64,000 bases of DNA from Macrostomum hystrix (Eukaryota; Platyhelminthes; Macrostomidae), in assembly GCA_950097015.1 (NCBI GenBank), contig CATNEN010000003.1, forward strand, positions 13,869,001-13,933,000, given 5' to 3'. Position 1 is the first letter of the stretch, and each line of letters starts with the position of its first letter. Made by a program: the position numbers and the translations under genes. The notes below the pieces were generated by a model. It had not been told where the DNA came from. It saw nothing but the letters and a program-made list of their open reading frames with translations, and ran no database searches. Of the stretch, positions 45,312 through 56,130 are shown one piece after another.

Positions 45312-46974
45312 TTAACGCTTGCTAATTATGAGCTTGTAGTCTCCAGGGAAAATCAGAGCACCAACTGATCCTTTCAGGATTTTTTCCTTCCTGATGGCGC
45401 TCTCTGGCGCGGGACGCACGCGGTACCGCTGCATGAGGGCCGTGAAGAACAGGAAGATCTCCATGCGGGCCAGCGACTCTCCGACGCAGGCGCGTCGACC
45501 GATGAGGAACGGCACGAGGTACTGGCTGCTGCGGTAGCGACCATTTTCATCCAGGAAGTGCTCAGGATAGAACTCGTTCGGCTTCGCCCAGTAGTCGGCG
45601 CGGTGGTGGATGCCGTACACCAACGGCATGATGATGGCGTCGCTTGGTATGCGATATCCGTGGAAGGTTGTGTCCTCCAGAGCCCGGTGGAACACTCCCG
45701 TAGCAGCCAGAGAAACCTTTCGATAAGTCTCGTCGATCACTGCGCTGGTGTAGTGCAGCGCCGTCTTGTCTTGCAGCCTCGGACGGCGAGATTGTCCCAC
45801 GACATCGTCCAGCTCCTGCTGCACTCGCTGCTGAACCTCCGGGTAGAAAGCCATGTAGAGCAGCAGCCACTCCATGGAGCGAGCGGTCGTGTCCGTTCCA
45901 GCCAGGTAGAACTCAAGACTCACTCGAATGATCTGGAACTCCTTGAAGGTCTCCATGTCGCCGGCCTTCTCCGCCTTTCGCTGCTCCTACAGAGGGCAAA
46001 AAGCGTGTTAGTCAAAGAGCTCTCCAGTACTTTAAATAGTAACTTGCAATTATGGCTAATCAACTAGTAAAAAATAATAGAGAAATAAATACCTGGATGT
46101 ACACGTCAACAAGGCACTGCGGCTCCGCTGCCTCGTCTGTCATGACTTTCTCGCGATTTCGCATTTCGCTGCGAATGAATTCGTGCAAATATTCGATCTC
46201 GCCAACCAGAGAGCTGGAGGCTGGAATGTACTCGGCAAGGCGTTCAACAGCCGGGAACAGGAATGTTGCTCCCTGGATGATCCCAGCTTCGAGAAGTCTC
46301 TTTATAATCGAGTTGACTTTGTTGAACCTGGGATCGTTGCTGTCAAACCGGTGGCCCAACGTCATCTCGGTGATGATGGAATTCGAGGCCATCAGAAACG
46401 ATTCCAGCAGGTGGATTTGGCTGGACGAGTCCGATGACTTGTCGAATGTGCGGAACATGCTGTCCAACTGGTCGTCGATCATCTCGACGGTTTGCGCTCT
46501 AGCGAAGCCGAAGTCACGCAGGGTGCGCAGGCTCAAACGACGCTGCTGAATCCAGGACTCGCCCTCCTGGAAGAGAATGCCGCAGCCACGAGTCAGCTTC
46601 TGGAACAGGCGCAATCTCGGCCTGCCAGCAAACACCGGACTTTCCAGCATCTCCTTCATCAGCGGATAGGAGTTGACGATGACGAACAGTCGAGAGCCCA
46701 TGTAGAAGGAGCAGATGTCGCCGTACTTCTGGCAGGCCTGCTCCATGCTGATGTGCAAATTGTGCGGATCGACCCACGGTAGGCGACCAATGAGCGGTAG
46801 GCCCACCGGGCCAGGCGGCAAGTCGCGCCCCTGATGCCAGGAGTACAGCACATAGACAGTTACAGCGGCTGCCGCCGGCGCAGCTACTTTCACGAAGGGA
46901 TTAACTGCAGTTGAACTGTCGGACGAAAAGAGACCGGCTAGAGAATCTGGAAGCAATCTACGCAGTTGGTCCAT
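45312..46974 (-). CDS. Cytochrome P450, CYP2-type, cluster gene B
   Basis: Two exons (46974-46093 and 45986-45312), phase-0 join after VYIQ, 518 aa. Complete microsomal P450 layout: an anchor with an Ala/Val-rich hydrophobic stretch, hinge LPPGPVGLPLIGRLPW, C-helix WIQQRR, I-helix AGTDTT, K-helix ETYR, PEHF, and heme loop FLIGRRACVGE. The last exon shares about 220 bp of apparently identical DNA with gene A (45385-45608 against 36251-36474), while exon 1 is far more different. A TATA box lies about 150 bases upstream. The last 20 residues differ from gene A (KGSVGALIFPGDYKLIISKR). It looks functional. Confidence 0.95.
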
Positions 46975-47120
46975 GATGCTTTCGAAGACTCAATGGATTT
47001 TAATCACTACTTCACGCAAGAGTACCTGTTCCACACTGATAAGGGGCAAAATGGAGGAGTTCTAGCTGCTCTTCTCTGCTTTCAAACAAGCCTCGCTGTG
47101 CGCCTTTCCTGCACTGAGAA

Positions 47121-47130
47121 CTTTTATAAA
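47121..47130 (-). promoter_or_regulatory. TATA box of P450 gene B
   Basis: Minus strand reads TTTATAAAAG about 150 bases upstream of the ATG at 46974. Confidence 0.5.
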
Positions 47131-48408
47131 GCGTTAGAGAGAGAGAGGGGTAGATTGTGCGTATTAAGTACATGTATTAGTCAGTTCACTCTGCGAAGTG
47201 ACGAAACAAGAGTGTGCACAGTGAGAATGAGGTGGCTGTTTGTTTGGCTGCTAGATGTGAAGCCACATGGTCTACCTTACAGTGAGCAATGAAAAGGCCG
47301 GTACAATGTCAGAGAGGTGAGTCAGGATTGAAAATGCTTATTAGAGAACTGTGTACTTTGCTTTCTGTCAACTTTGTTATCTGTTCTTGATTACTTAATT
47401 TAGTTTAGACGCTACAGCTGAAATTTCAACTGATAAGTTGCACTTTATCATGAAAATACTGAGCTCCATTAGAGACAAAGTTTATAAGCTGTCTGGAACC
47501 ACCGATATGCTAGTAGGCATAATTTTTCTGCTCACAAAATTTCATCATGCAACCATATTTGCTTTTATTATTGATTGTATTGTACTGATTATATACTTGT
47601 ATTAATTAATATATCACCATTAACATATTAATGTTAATTACCATTAACATTAGAGGCTTATTAAAAGCAAAGTGGCAAAAGATGTCATTGTCACTAGGGT
47701 CTTCGACAAGAATCCTTGAATATTCCGACGATGCTGACGTCGGACCGCTTTGAAAGCTAGTTCATCGTAAAGGGCGGATCCATTTGTTGGACTTTCACGA
47801 AAATCGGTCATTTAGTTTGGGAGCTATTAAGCAGTAGGCAGTGGATATTTGAAATACCCCTTGGTATTCTCCAGGTGGAATAAATATTACCCGTAAATGC
47901 TTCTACCAATTTAACAACTGAAGCGATGTCTCTGCAACTAAGTGTCTTCCAAGACGAACATTGTTCCCTTCGGGTCAAGAATCGAAGCCTCGGCCTTCCA
48001 GTCGAGTCCGACGCCCTAATAACTCGAACAATAACTAGTACTTGGACGAAAAAGTAATTTCTGTATACCTGTGCAAATCGTGGCATAAGCATTCGGGCAG
48101 ATTTTCAAACTGTTCAATACGTTTTTAAATTAATTTCGATTAAATATTTTAATTTATTACCTTTGAAAATAGATAAGATCCACCGAAACAAGAATTACCG
48201 AAGACACTTTGCCACTACGGCTAAAGTAGTTGATAAAAGCCGAATCAATCACTTCCCAGGTTAAAAATGAATCATTCGTAAAGTTTTGATGAAAAATGAC
48301 CTAAAAATGATTAAAGTGTAATCTAGCTATGAGCTTATGAGATGTGCAGTATCAGATCGGCTTGTCTTGGCTGCGTTCTGCACTAGCCAGTGTTCAATGT
48401 ACTTATCT
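47131..48408. other. Spacer between P450 gene B and pseudogene C
   Basis: Contains a diverged SINE (about 47820-48030) and AT-rich DNA with ATTAAC repeats around 47600-47650. No gene recognised. Confidence 0.5.
47820..48030 (-). mobile_element. Diverged tRNA-derived SINE copy
   Basis: On the minus strand, GGGCGTCGGACTCGACTGGA and a B-box-like GGCTTCGATTCTTGAC are followed by GGAAGACACTTAGTTGCAG and CGCTTCAGTTG. This is the same order of motifs as the 17.8-kb SINE, with many substitutions. Confidence 0.6.
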
Positions 48409-49659
48409 TCAGAGATAATTCACGCCCGCGAGTTTCACCGCCGACTGACAATCAGCCGATTTTCCCCAGGAATCCTCACGGCACCCAGGCAGCCCATCAG
48501 GATCTCGTCCTTCCTTCCTTCCTGGCGCGGGACGCACGCGGTACCGCTGCATGAGGGCAGTGAAGAACAGGAAGATCTTCATGCGGGCCAGCGACTCGCC
48601 TAGACAAGCCCGACGGCCGACGAGGAACAGCACGAGGTACTGGCTGCTGCGGTAGCGACCATTTTCATCCAGGAAGTGCTCAGCTGATAGAACTCATTCG
48701 GCTTCGCCCAGTAGTCGGCGCGGTGGTGGATGCCGTACATCAACGGCATGATAATGGCGTCCTGTGAAATGCGATATCCGTGGAAATTGTGTCCTCCACG
48801 GCGCGGTGGAAAAAACCAGCTGCCACCAGGGAGGCCTTGCGGTAGCACTCGTCGATCACAGCGCAGGTGTAGTGCAGCTCCGTCTTGTCTTGCATCCTCG
48901 GACGCCTCGACTGACCAACGACATTGTCCAGCTCCTGCTGCACTCGCTGCTGAACCTCCGGGTAGAAGGCCATGTAGATCATCAGCCACTCCATGGAGCG
49001 AGCGGTCGTGTCCGTTCCAGCCAGGTAGAACTCGAAGCACACTCGAATGATCTGGAACTTCTTGAAGGTCTCCATGTCGCCGGCCTTCTCCGCTTTGTGC
49101 TTTTCCTAAAAGTAAAATAAAACTATTTTAGCTCATATCTGCTCAAGAAATTATTTCTTTATTATAATAAATCAAACAGGCAACTGTGAAGCAAGTGTAA
49201 ATAAAATACCAGCAGATAGGTGTCGCAGAGGCATCCGGTTGAGCACCGTCGCCCTCCATCAGTTTCTCTCGCTTTTGAACCTCGTTCCTGATATAGTCGT
49301 ACAGGAAGTTTGTCTTCCCAATTCTATCATTCGCTATTGGTAGCCATGAGACCATTTGCTCAACAGCTCGGTAAAGAAATGGCGGAGCTTGAAACACACC
49401 CGCTTGTAGCAGTTCGTTGATGTACGCGTTGACTTTTTGGAACTGAGGATCTTGACGATCGAATCGATGCCCGAGTGCCAGTTCCGTGATGATGGTGTGC
49501 GAGGCCAAAAAAAAACTGCCAAGCAATGTCTCGCCCTTGCCGATGGCGGAGAACTCATCGAAGCAGTCGAAAATGATCTCGAGCTGGTCGTCGACCTTGT
49601 TGACCATCTCGAGACAGGCGAATCCGAAATCGCGCAGCGTCTTCAGACTTAATCGTCGA
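48409..49659 (-). pseudogene. Truncated, frameshifted CYP2-type P450 pseudogene C
   Basis: Remnants of both exons keep the cluster layout: exon 1 fragment about 49659-49210, exon 2 about 49105-48409. The first roughly 130 codons (anchor, hinge and everything before the C-helix) are missing; similarity starts abruptly at RRLSLKTLRDFGFA. At least three frame breaks are visible: at the end of exon 1, in the TISTD/FHGYR region near 48785, and near 48690 where two extra bases follow NEFY. The heme loop FLVGRRACLGE, AGTDTT and ECYR are still readable in their separate frames. The stretch after RPAP is also altered. It cannot encode a working P450. Exon 2 is a mosaic of sequence shared with genes D and E. 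Confidence 0.93.
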
Positions 49660-49710
49660 TAAGATAAAAGATAAAGATACGTGCAAAAATTGTGCCTTCT
49701 GCAAAACGTC

Positions 49711-49720
49711 CTTTTATAGC
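49711..49720 (-). promoter_or_regulatory. TATA box retained upstream of pseudogene C
   Basis: Minus strand reads GCTATAAAAGG only about 55 bases upstream of the truncated exon 1. The box seems to have been brought close by the deletion of the 5' coding part. Confidence 0.5.
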
Positions 49721-50029
49721 CTCAAATGAACTCAGACAGCTAAATAAGAAATGTAAGACTTGATTGCGCCTCGGGTCCGAGACAGACCGAAGCACAGCAA
49801 CTCAAGAGTGCAATAACCTTAGTTCGTAATTTAATTTCTAGAAGCGTAGCAGTCTAGATCTGCTAGTAGTAGGTAGTAGTAGGTATTAAAATCCACGTTG
49901 GCAAGCAGACAACTTCGTCATTTGATATAACTATTCTATTAAAAGAATTATGATCAAGTTTCAACTAATGTCAACAGCATTGTTTAATTAGTCAGACATG
50001 TGAACTTTTTACGGATCGCATGAAGTTTT
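49721..50029. other. Spacer between pseudogene C and gene D
   Basis: Nothing recognised except a short GTAGTAGTAG run near 49865-49890. Confidence 0.45.
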
Positions 50030-51683
50030 TCATAAATAACGACGCTTGATGCTGAACCCGTAGTCTCCTGGCACTCGAACTGTCCCCAGGTGTCCAAGCA
50101 GGATCTCGTCCTTCCTGACGGCGCTCTCTGGCGCGGGACGCACGCGGTACCGCTGCATGAGGGCAGTGAAGAACAGGAAGATCTCCATGCGGGCCAGCGA
50201 CTCGCCTAGACAAGCCCGACGGCCGATGAGGAACGGCACGAGGTACTGGCTGCTGCGGTGGCGACCATTTTCATCCAGGAAGTGCTCAGGATAGAACTCA
50301 TTCGGTTTCGCCCAGTAGTCGGCGCGGTGGTGAATGCCGTACACCAGCGGAATAATGAAGGCATCCTTAGGTATTCTGCGTCCTATGAATTGAGTGTCTT
50401 CCATAGCTCGGTGAAAAAGACCTGTAGGAGTAAGCGACACCATGCGGTAGCACTCGTCGATCACAGCGCAGGTGTAGTGCAGCTCCGTCTTGTCTTGCAT
50501 CCTCGGACGCCTCGACTGACCAACGACATTGTCCAGCTCCTGCTGCACTCGCTGCTGAACCTCCGGGTAGAAGGCCATGTAGAGCAGCAGCCATTCAATA
50601 GAGCGAGCGGTCGTGTCCGTTCCGGCAAAGTAGAACTCGAAGCACACTCGAATGATTTGGAACTCCTTGAAGGTCTCCATGTCACCAGCCATTTCAGCTT
50701 TCGTCTTCTCCTGAAAGCAATGGTCGGATATTGAACAAACTGTTGCATAAAAATCATATATAAATTGTCAGGGCATCAATTGAGAACAAGTCACCAACTT
50801 GAAGGTAAATGTCACAAAGGCACTCCGCTTCGGCTCCTTGTTTCATCAAAGCTTCTCTTTCTCGGATTTCTTGGCGTATAAACTCGTGCAGAAACTCAAC
50901 GTCTCGAATGGACTCAATCGACCTAGGAAGCAGATCTACAAGCTTCTCCACCGCAGGGAATAGTACACTTGCTGCCTGTGTGAAGCCACTTTCGATCATC
51001 TTCTTGAGCAGCGCGTTTACCTTCACTAGGGTTTGATCTGCGTGATCGAACCGATGGCCCAGAGTCAGTTCGGTAATGACAGCGTTTGAAGCCAACAGTA
51101 AAGTATCCAGCACCGAAACCGAATCATCGGATGCTCGGTCAAAGGTTTGAAAGATCGAGTCCAACTGATCGTCGATCATTTCAACTGTGCGCGTCCTGGC
51201 AAAGCCGAAGTCACGCAGAGTTCTCAAACTGAGACGTCTGTGCTGGCTCCACTTGTCGCCCTCAGTGAAGATGATGCCACAGCCGTGTGTGCCTTTCTCT
51301 ATCAGTCGCAGTCTTGGCCTTCCAGCGAACATAGGATCTTCTAGCATGTCCTTCATCAGCTCATAGGAGTTAACTATGATGAATAGACGCGAGCCTAGAT
51401 AGAATGAGCACAGATCGCCATACTTTTCCGATTCTCGCATCATGCTCAGATGCAGCTGCTTGGCATTCACCCAGGGCAGGCGCCCGAGCAGCGGCAGACC
51501 AGTTGGTCCTGGAGGAAGTCTCTGACTATGGCGCCAACACTGCCAGAGGTAGGCTGCCACTCCGACAACCGCAGCTGTCGTCAGTGCCGATGACAGAAGC
51601 ACCCTGTTCGACCAAGCATCTTCTTGAATGTTTAACGCATAACCGATTAACGAATTCAATAGATTTAAAATGGTACTAGACAT
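50030..51683 (-). CDS. Cytochrome P450, CYP2-type, cluster gene D
   Basis: Two exons (51683-50799 and 50710-50030), 521 aa. The start was chosen at the second in-frame ATG (MSSTILNLLN), which lines up with the other cluster proteins; an ATG six codons upstream is also open. Hinge LPPGPTGLPLLGRLPW, C-helix WSQHRR, I-helix AGTDTT, K-helix ECYR, PEHF and heme loop FLIGRRACLGE are intact. The SRS5 region (VSLTPTGLFHRAMEDTQFIG) differs from the other copies, as does the C-terminus (DYGFSIKRRYL). The donor is CAA/GTTGGT, weaker than in its relatives. A TATA-like TTTTAAG lies about 180 bases upstream. Probably functional, with a different substrate preference. Confidence 0.94.
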
Positions 51684-52439
51684 TTTTATGCAGACATACA
51701 CAGCAGCTTCTCATTTATTATTGGAGCCAAATCAAGCACCCGACAATGCTCAGGGCTCCCCAGGTCTTTATGCCGTATATGAAAAAGAGTTTCTCTCCAA
51801 GTTCGTGATTGTAATTAGCGCAGAGAACACAAGAAAGCTGCGAGTGCCTACAAAACACACTTAAAAGGCCATTCTATAGAAGCATCCAGTCAGTGCGCCT
51901 ACTGCTGTACCTGGGTGTGCTTGCACCGCGCATGTACGGCAGCCCTTATCGATCCATTTTGTTTTAAACTTTATTGCCTTCCCTCACACTTCAGCGCACG
52001 CACCTTTTCGTCTAGTGACAGCGCAAAAACACAACGGCGCTTCTCAGGTTAAGACCTGGAATTAATTATCGTGAAAATAAGTTGCGAGATGCTCTTTTTG
52101 TTAATCACAGGTATTATTACTTTTATTTTCAAATTTCAAGTCATTTTGCACGTAGAACATGACATTGCTAACAATTTGTTAATCCATGTTCTTTGCTGTT
52201 TCACTATAGAAGCGGCTCTTAATTGTATAATCATGTCAGAATTCTTTTAGGATGTTTATAATTGAGAACAAAAAAAGAAAATAAACATTTATAAATTGAA
52301 AACTCATTAAATTCTAACTATAGTTTCGTTTGCAAAGATAGTAACAATTGCAAAAAAAGAAAAAAAAACTTATTTTTGAGAAGAAACTCAAAGTAGTCAT
52401 ATGCTTAGGCCAATTGGTTCAAGCGACAGTTTAACGAGT
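51684..52439. other. Spacer between genes D and E
   Basis: Promoter region of gene D and 3' flank of gene E; AT-rich, with no other feature recognised. Confidence 0.45.
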
Positions 52440-54094
52440 CTATCTGCGACTGAGGATTAGCCCGCAGACGCCCGGCATCCGCAGCGCCCCCATGCGTCCT
52501 CTCAGGATCTCGTCCTTCCTGATGGCGCTCTCTGGCGCGGGACGCACGCGGTACCTCTGCATGAGGGCAGTGAAGAACAGGAAGATCTCCATGCGGGCCA
52601 GCGACTCTCCGACGCAGGCGCGTCGCCCGACGAGGAACGGCACGAGGTACTGGCTGCTGCGGTAGCGACCATTTTCATCCAGGAAGTGCTCAGGATAGAA
52701 CTCATTCGGCTTCGCCCAATAGTCGGCGCGGTGGTGGATGCTGTACACGTTTGGAACGATTAAAGCATCGGTTGGAATTCGATAGCCATGGAATGTGGTC
52801 TCTTCGACAGCTCGATGAGAAACTCCCATTGCAGCTAGGGAGGCCTTGCGGTAGCACTCGTCGATCACAGCGCAGGTGTAGTGCAGCTCCGTCTTGTCCT
52901 GCATCCTCGGACGCCTCGACTGACCGACGACGGAGTCCAGCTCCTGCTGCACTCGCTGCTGAACCTCCGGGTAGAAGGCCATGTAGAGCAGCAGCCACTC
53001 CATGGAGCGAGCGGTCGTGTCTGTTCCAGCCAGGTAGAGCTCGAAGCACACTCGAATGATCTGGAACTCCTTGAAGGTCTCCATGTCGCCGGCCTTCTCC
53101 GCTTTGCGCTTCTCCTATTTAGAGGTTAAATGAAAGCTCTCTCTTTGAAATGTTTCTGATGCTTTCGAAAGCAAGCTAGACTTTTGGTTTACTGACACCG
53201 GCTACTCACTTGAATGTAGACGTCACAAAGGCATTCTGGTTCGGTGTTTTCGTCCACCATGATCTTCTCGCGCTGTTGAATCTCTTTGCGAATGAAGGAG
53301 TGAAGAAATTCCAAATCCTTTACCAGGCTGCTGGACACTGGAAACAGTTCGATAAAGCGTTCGACAATCGGAAACAAGAAGCTTGCAGTTTGGGCGATAC
53401 TGTCTTCGAGCAGTTTCTTGATTAGCGAGTTGACCGTGAGAAAGTCGGAGTCATTTCGTTCAAATCGGTGGCCCAGTGTCATCTCGGTAATGATCGAGTT
53501 TGAAGCAAAAATAAACGTGTTCAAAACAGCGATCGGGGTAGCAGACGTCGATGCGTCGTCAAGAGTCTGGAAGATAGCGTCGAGTTGATCATCGATCATG
53601 TCAACTGTGTGCGCCCGGGCGAAGCCGAAGTCCCTTAAAGAGCGCAGACTCAATCGACGATGCTGATTCCACAGCTCGCCCTCGGTGAAAATGATGCCGC
53701 AATTCCTTGTTAGCTTCAAAATGAGGCGCAGCCGGGGTCGACCAGCGAATGTGTAATCGTCCATCATCTCCTTCAGCATCGGATAGCTGTTTACCGCAAT
53801 GAACAGACGCGAGCCAAGGTAGAACGAGACTAAGTCGCCGTATTTCTTCGAAACATTGTGGAATGTCAGGTGTACATTTTCGGTATTAGACCAAGGCAGG
53901 TAGCCAAGAATGGGAACACCAGGTGGACCGGGAGGAAGATCACGTCCTTGTCGCCATCTGTACAGAAGGTAGGCTCCGAAAGCTGCAGCAGCAGCAGGCA
54001 CGGCTGCCGTTGCTAAGGTCTTGTAATTGTCGTCGGACGAAAATGCTGAGTCCGCCAGACTCACCAGTGATGTTGGCAGCCATTGGCGAATCAT
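52440..54094 (-). CDS. Cytochrome P450, CYP2-type, cluster gene E
   Basis: Two exons (54094-53210 and 53114-52440), 519 aa. The start is MIRQWLPTSL, matching the length of the other copies; an ATG 20 codons upstream is also in frame. Hinge LPPGPPGVPILGYLPW, C-helix WNQHRR, I-helix AGTDTT, K-helix ECYR, PEHF and heme loop FLVGRRACVGE are complete. The segment after the K-helix reads MGVSHRAVEETTFHGYRIPT and NVYSIHH, different from its neighbours. The upstream TATA-like element is about 90 bases from the start. It is the most 5' gene of the cluster in transcription direction. Probably functional. Confidence 0.95.
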
Positions 54095-54178
54095 TTTCTT
54101 GTCTTGGGTGCAACTGTGACTCTCAAGAGATTCTTTAATTTTGTGCGCTCTCAAACTCGCGTGCGTGAAGTGGCTGCT

Positions 54179-54189
54179 CTTATATTAAG
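54179..54189 (-). promoter_or_regulatory. TATA-like box of P450 gene E
   Basis: Minus strand reads CTTAATATAAG about 90 bases upstream of the ATG at 54094. Confidence 0.4.
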
Positions 54190-54398
54190 CAACACTTTAA
54201 GGTTAGGCTAGGCGTATAATATGCAATGTACGATCGGTACAGCGGTCTTGTTGTCAAACCCATTTTTGTGCACAGAAACTGCAGTGCTATTGAAGTTCAA
54301 CTGTACAGAGTTTTTCTGACCGCAATCTTTTTTTATTCTTCTCTAGGTGAACACTGCATTGTAAATGTATGCCCACTTCGTGCATACTTGCCCTAAAG

Positions 54399-54657
54399 CA
54401 GGGGGGTCGAAAAACTTATTAGCTAGTGGGCCAAAGAGAGAACCTAAAAGACGACAGCGGGCCGAATTGACAATAGAAATGTGAGGCAGGGGAGAGATAA
54501 GACAGGAAGAGATGAGACAGAGGAAAGATGAGACACAGGAAATATGAGACACGGGAGAGATGAAACAGGATACTGTGGTGTCGGAAGGAGCAACGGGCCG
54601 GATTTAGGAGCTTCGAGGGCCGCATCGGGCTCGCGGGCCGGAGTTTGCCGACCTCTG
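54399..54657. mobile_element. hAT-like MITE with near-matching 8-bp target duplication
   Basis: The left end is CAGGGGGGTCGAAAAACTT and the inverse of the right end is CAGAGGTCGGCAAACTC, the CAG...AAACT pattern of hAT elements. Flanks are CCCTAAAG and CCCAAAAG, seven of eight bases alike, as expected for an aged 8-bp target duplication. The interior has GGGCCGGA/GGGCCG words and a short GAGATGAGACAGGA repeat, with no transposase. Confidence 0.8.
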
Positions 54658-55778
54658 CCCAAAAGCTTTACTTGCATGCAAACCTAGCTAGCTGCCAGTT
54701 TTCTAATTGCACATAAATTAAATATGAAAAAGCACATTTTAAGCTTTTTTCTGAAAAGCTGCTGCTTTTATATAAATGCACAGTGGGATTTTTCCGGGAC
54801 TTTCGCTCACTTTTATTTATTTTTATGTGGTTATCTGAAAGGTCCAATGTGTAGCCAGAATTTCGACTGGGAGGAAAGAACGCCCGTCTTCTAATGACCG
54901 ACTGTGGGTCCCAAGCCCTCTGTCTAACTTCATGGAATGGAGGACCAACTCATCGACAGTTTTTTAAATAAGCTTAGCTGAGAAAATGATTGCCAGAGAT
55001 TAGGTACTCATTTTCGTTAAATTTAAAGCACGAATAGTGGCTAATTGAGAATCTAGAAAAATCACCCTATATCGATCGCTATGTAATAAAATGAATGTCC
55101 TAGCTGGAGCGTGGGGAATTTAAAGCTAGCGACTATTCACTATTCACCGGGGTCGGTGTCCTACCAATCGTTTCAATAGCAGCAGGGAAATCTGGAATTA
55201 AAAAGCGTTAGAGACTGGTAGCGAGCGAAGCGGAATAGATAAGCGATGAGACACGAGTGTTCCTCCGGCCCGGCGAAACTCCCAATGAAAAAGAATGACA
55301 CAGTATGAACGCGAAGACTCGAATAATTTGATTAGGAGTGAGTTAATCGGCTGTGACTAAGATTCCAGATACGAATAGGAATTACTTTGAATATAGTTTA
55401 CTTGACTTAAAAGTTATACTGACAGAATAGATGTTCACACGGAAATAAATTATAGCGCGCTCACAGTGAGAAGCAAGTCTGGTCTAACAATTTGGATATA
55501 ACAATTTTTACTTAACTGGCCTACATCCGCGCGCCCTACTCTTCCCGAGAGGCTCCGGTTGTCTCTGCTTTCAGCGCTGCCCCGACAGATCCTATCGGTT
55601 GGCACTCCTTCTGCCTGACGGCGGAGTCTCCGAAGAGAGCACGTACTGACTTCGACAACAAGCGCCCATCTAGACCACCCTTGTCAGCGGCGCACTCTCA
55701 AGACGCGTAGCGCCGAAAGCTACCTAACTGAACAAGCGGAGTGTGGTCGGGCGGGGAGGGACAAAACAAGTGGACTAG

Positions 55779-55872
55779 TTGCACGTGCTTCTCACAGTGT
55801 GAGGCGAATTGCAGAGATCGATAATTTGCACGTGCTTCTCACAGTGTGAGGCGAATTGCGAAGAAAAGATAA
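55779..55872. repeat. Two tandem copies of a 47-bp unit with an internal palindrome
   Basis: TTGCACGTGCTTCTCACAGT begins each copy, at 55779 and 55826. Each copy holds an E-box-like CACGTG and the palindrome CTCACAGTGTGAG. The related CTCACAGTGAGAAGC occurs once at about 55461. Confidence 0.75.
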
Positions 55873-56065
55873 TTTGGACTACAAAAACACGCTTCGTTAT
55901 ATAGAGTCATTTTAACCCCAAATTAGGTCGATCGGCGAGGTGGATGCCTGGCTGTAGCTTGAGCCAAGGCGACAAATCACAGTAGACTTGCGACCGCCGT
56001 TCTGAGCCCCGGGGTCGCTTCTTGCCGAGGGTAGACAGGTAGTGAGGCCGGGTCGCTCGCTGATT

Positions 56066-56130
56066 GGCCGGGACCGTAGCCCAGGGGTAGCGCTCGCGGG
56101 GTGGTGGGCGTCCGTTCCCCCAGCTGGTCC
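56066..56130 (+). other. Weak tRNA-like stretch
   Basis: GACCGTAGCCCAGGGGTAGCGC resembles an A box, and GGGCGTCCGTTCCCCC lies where a B box should be, but the B box is poor and no clean cloverleaf forms by eye. It could be a degraded SINE head. Confidence 0.25.

Noticed and set aside
45558-46067. Plus-strand frames over the P450 genes (also at 36619, 48730, 50258 and 52751)
   Set aside because: Antisense shadows of GC-rich coding exons; they recur at the same place in every P450 copy because the sense exon is conserved.
54343-54677. Cys/Ser/Leu-rich minus-strand frames
   Set aside because: They read through the hAT-like MITE and its small internal repeat.
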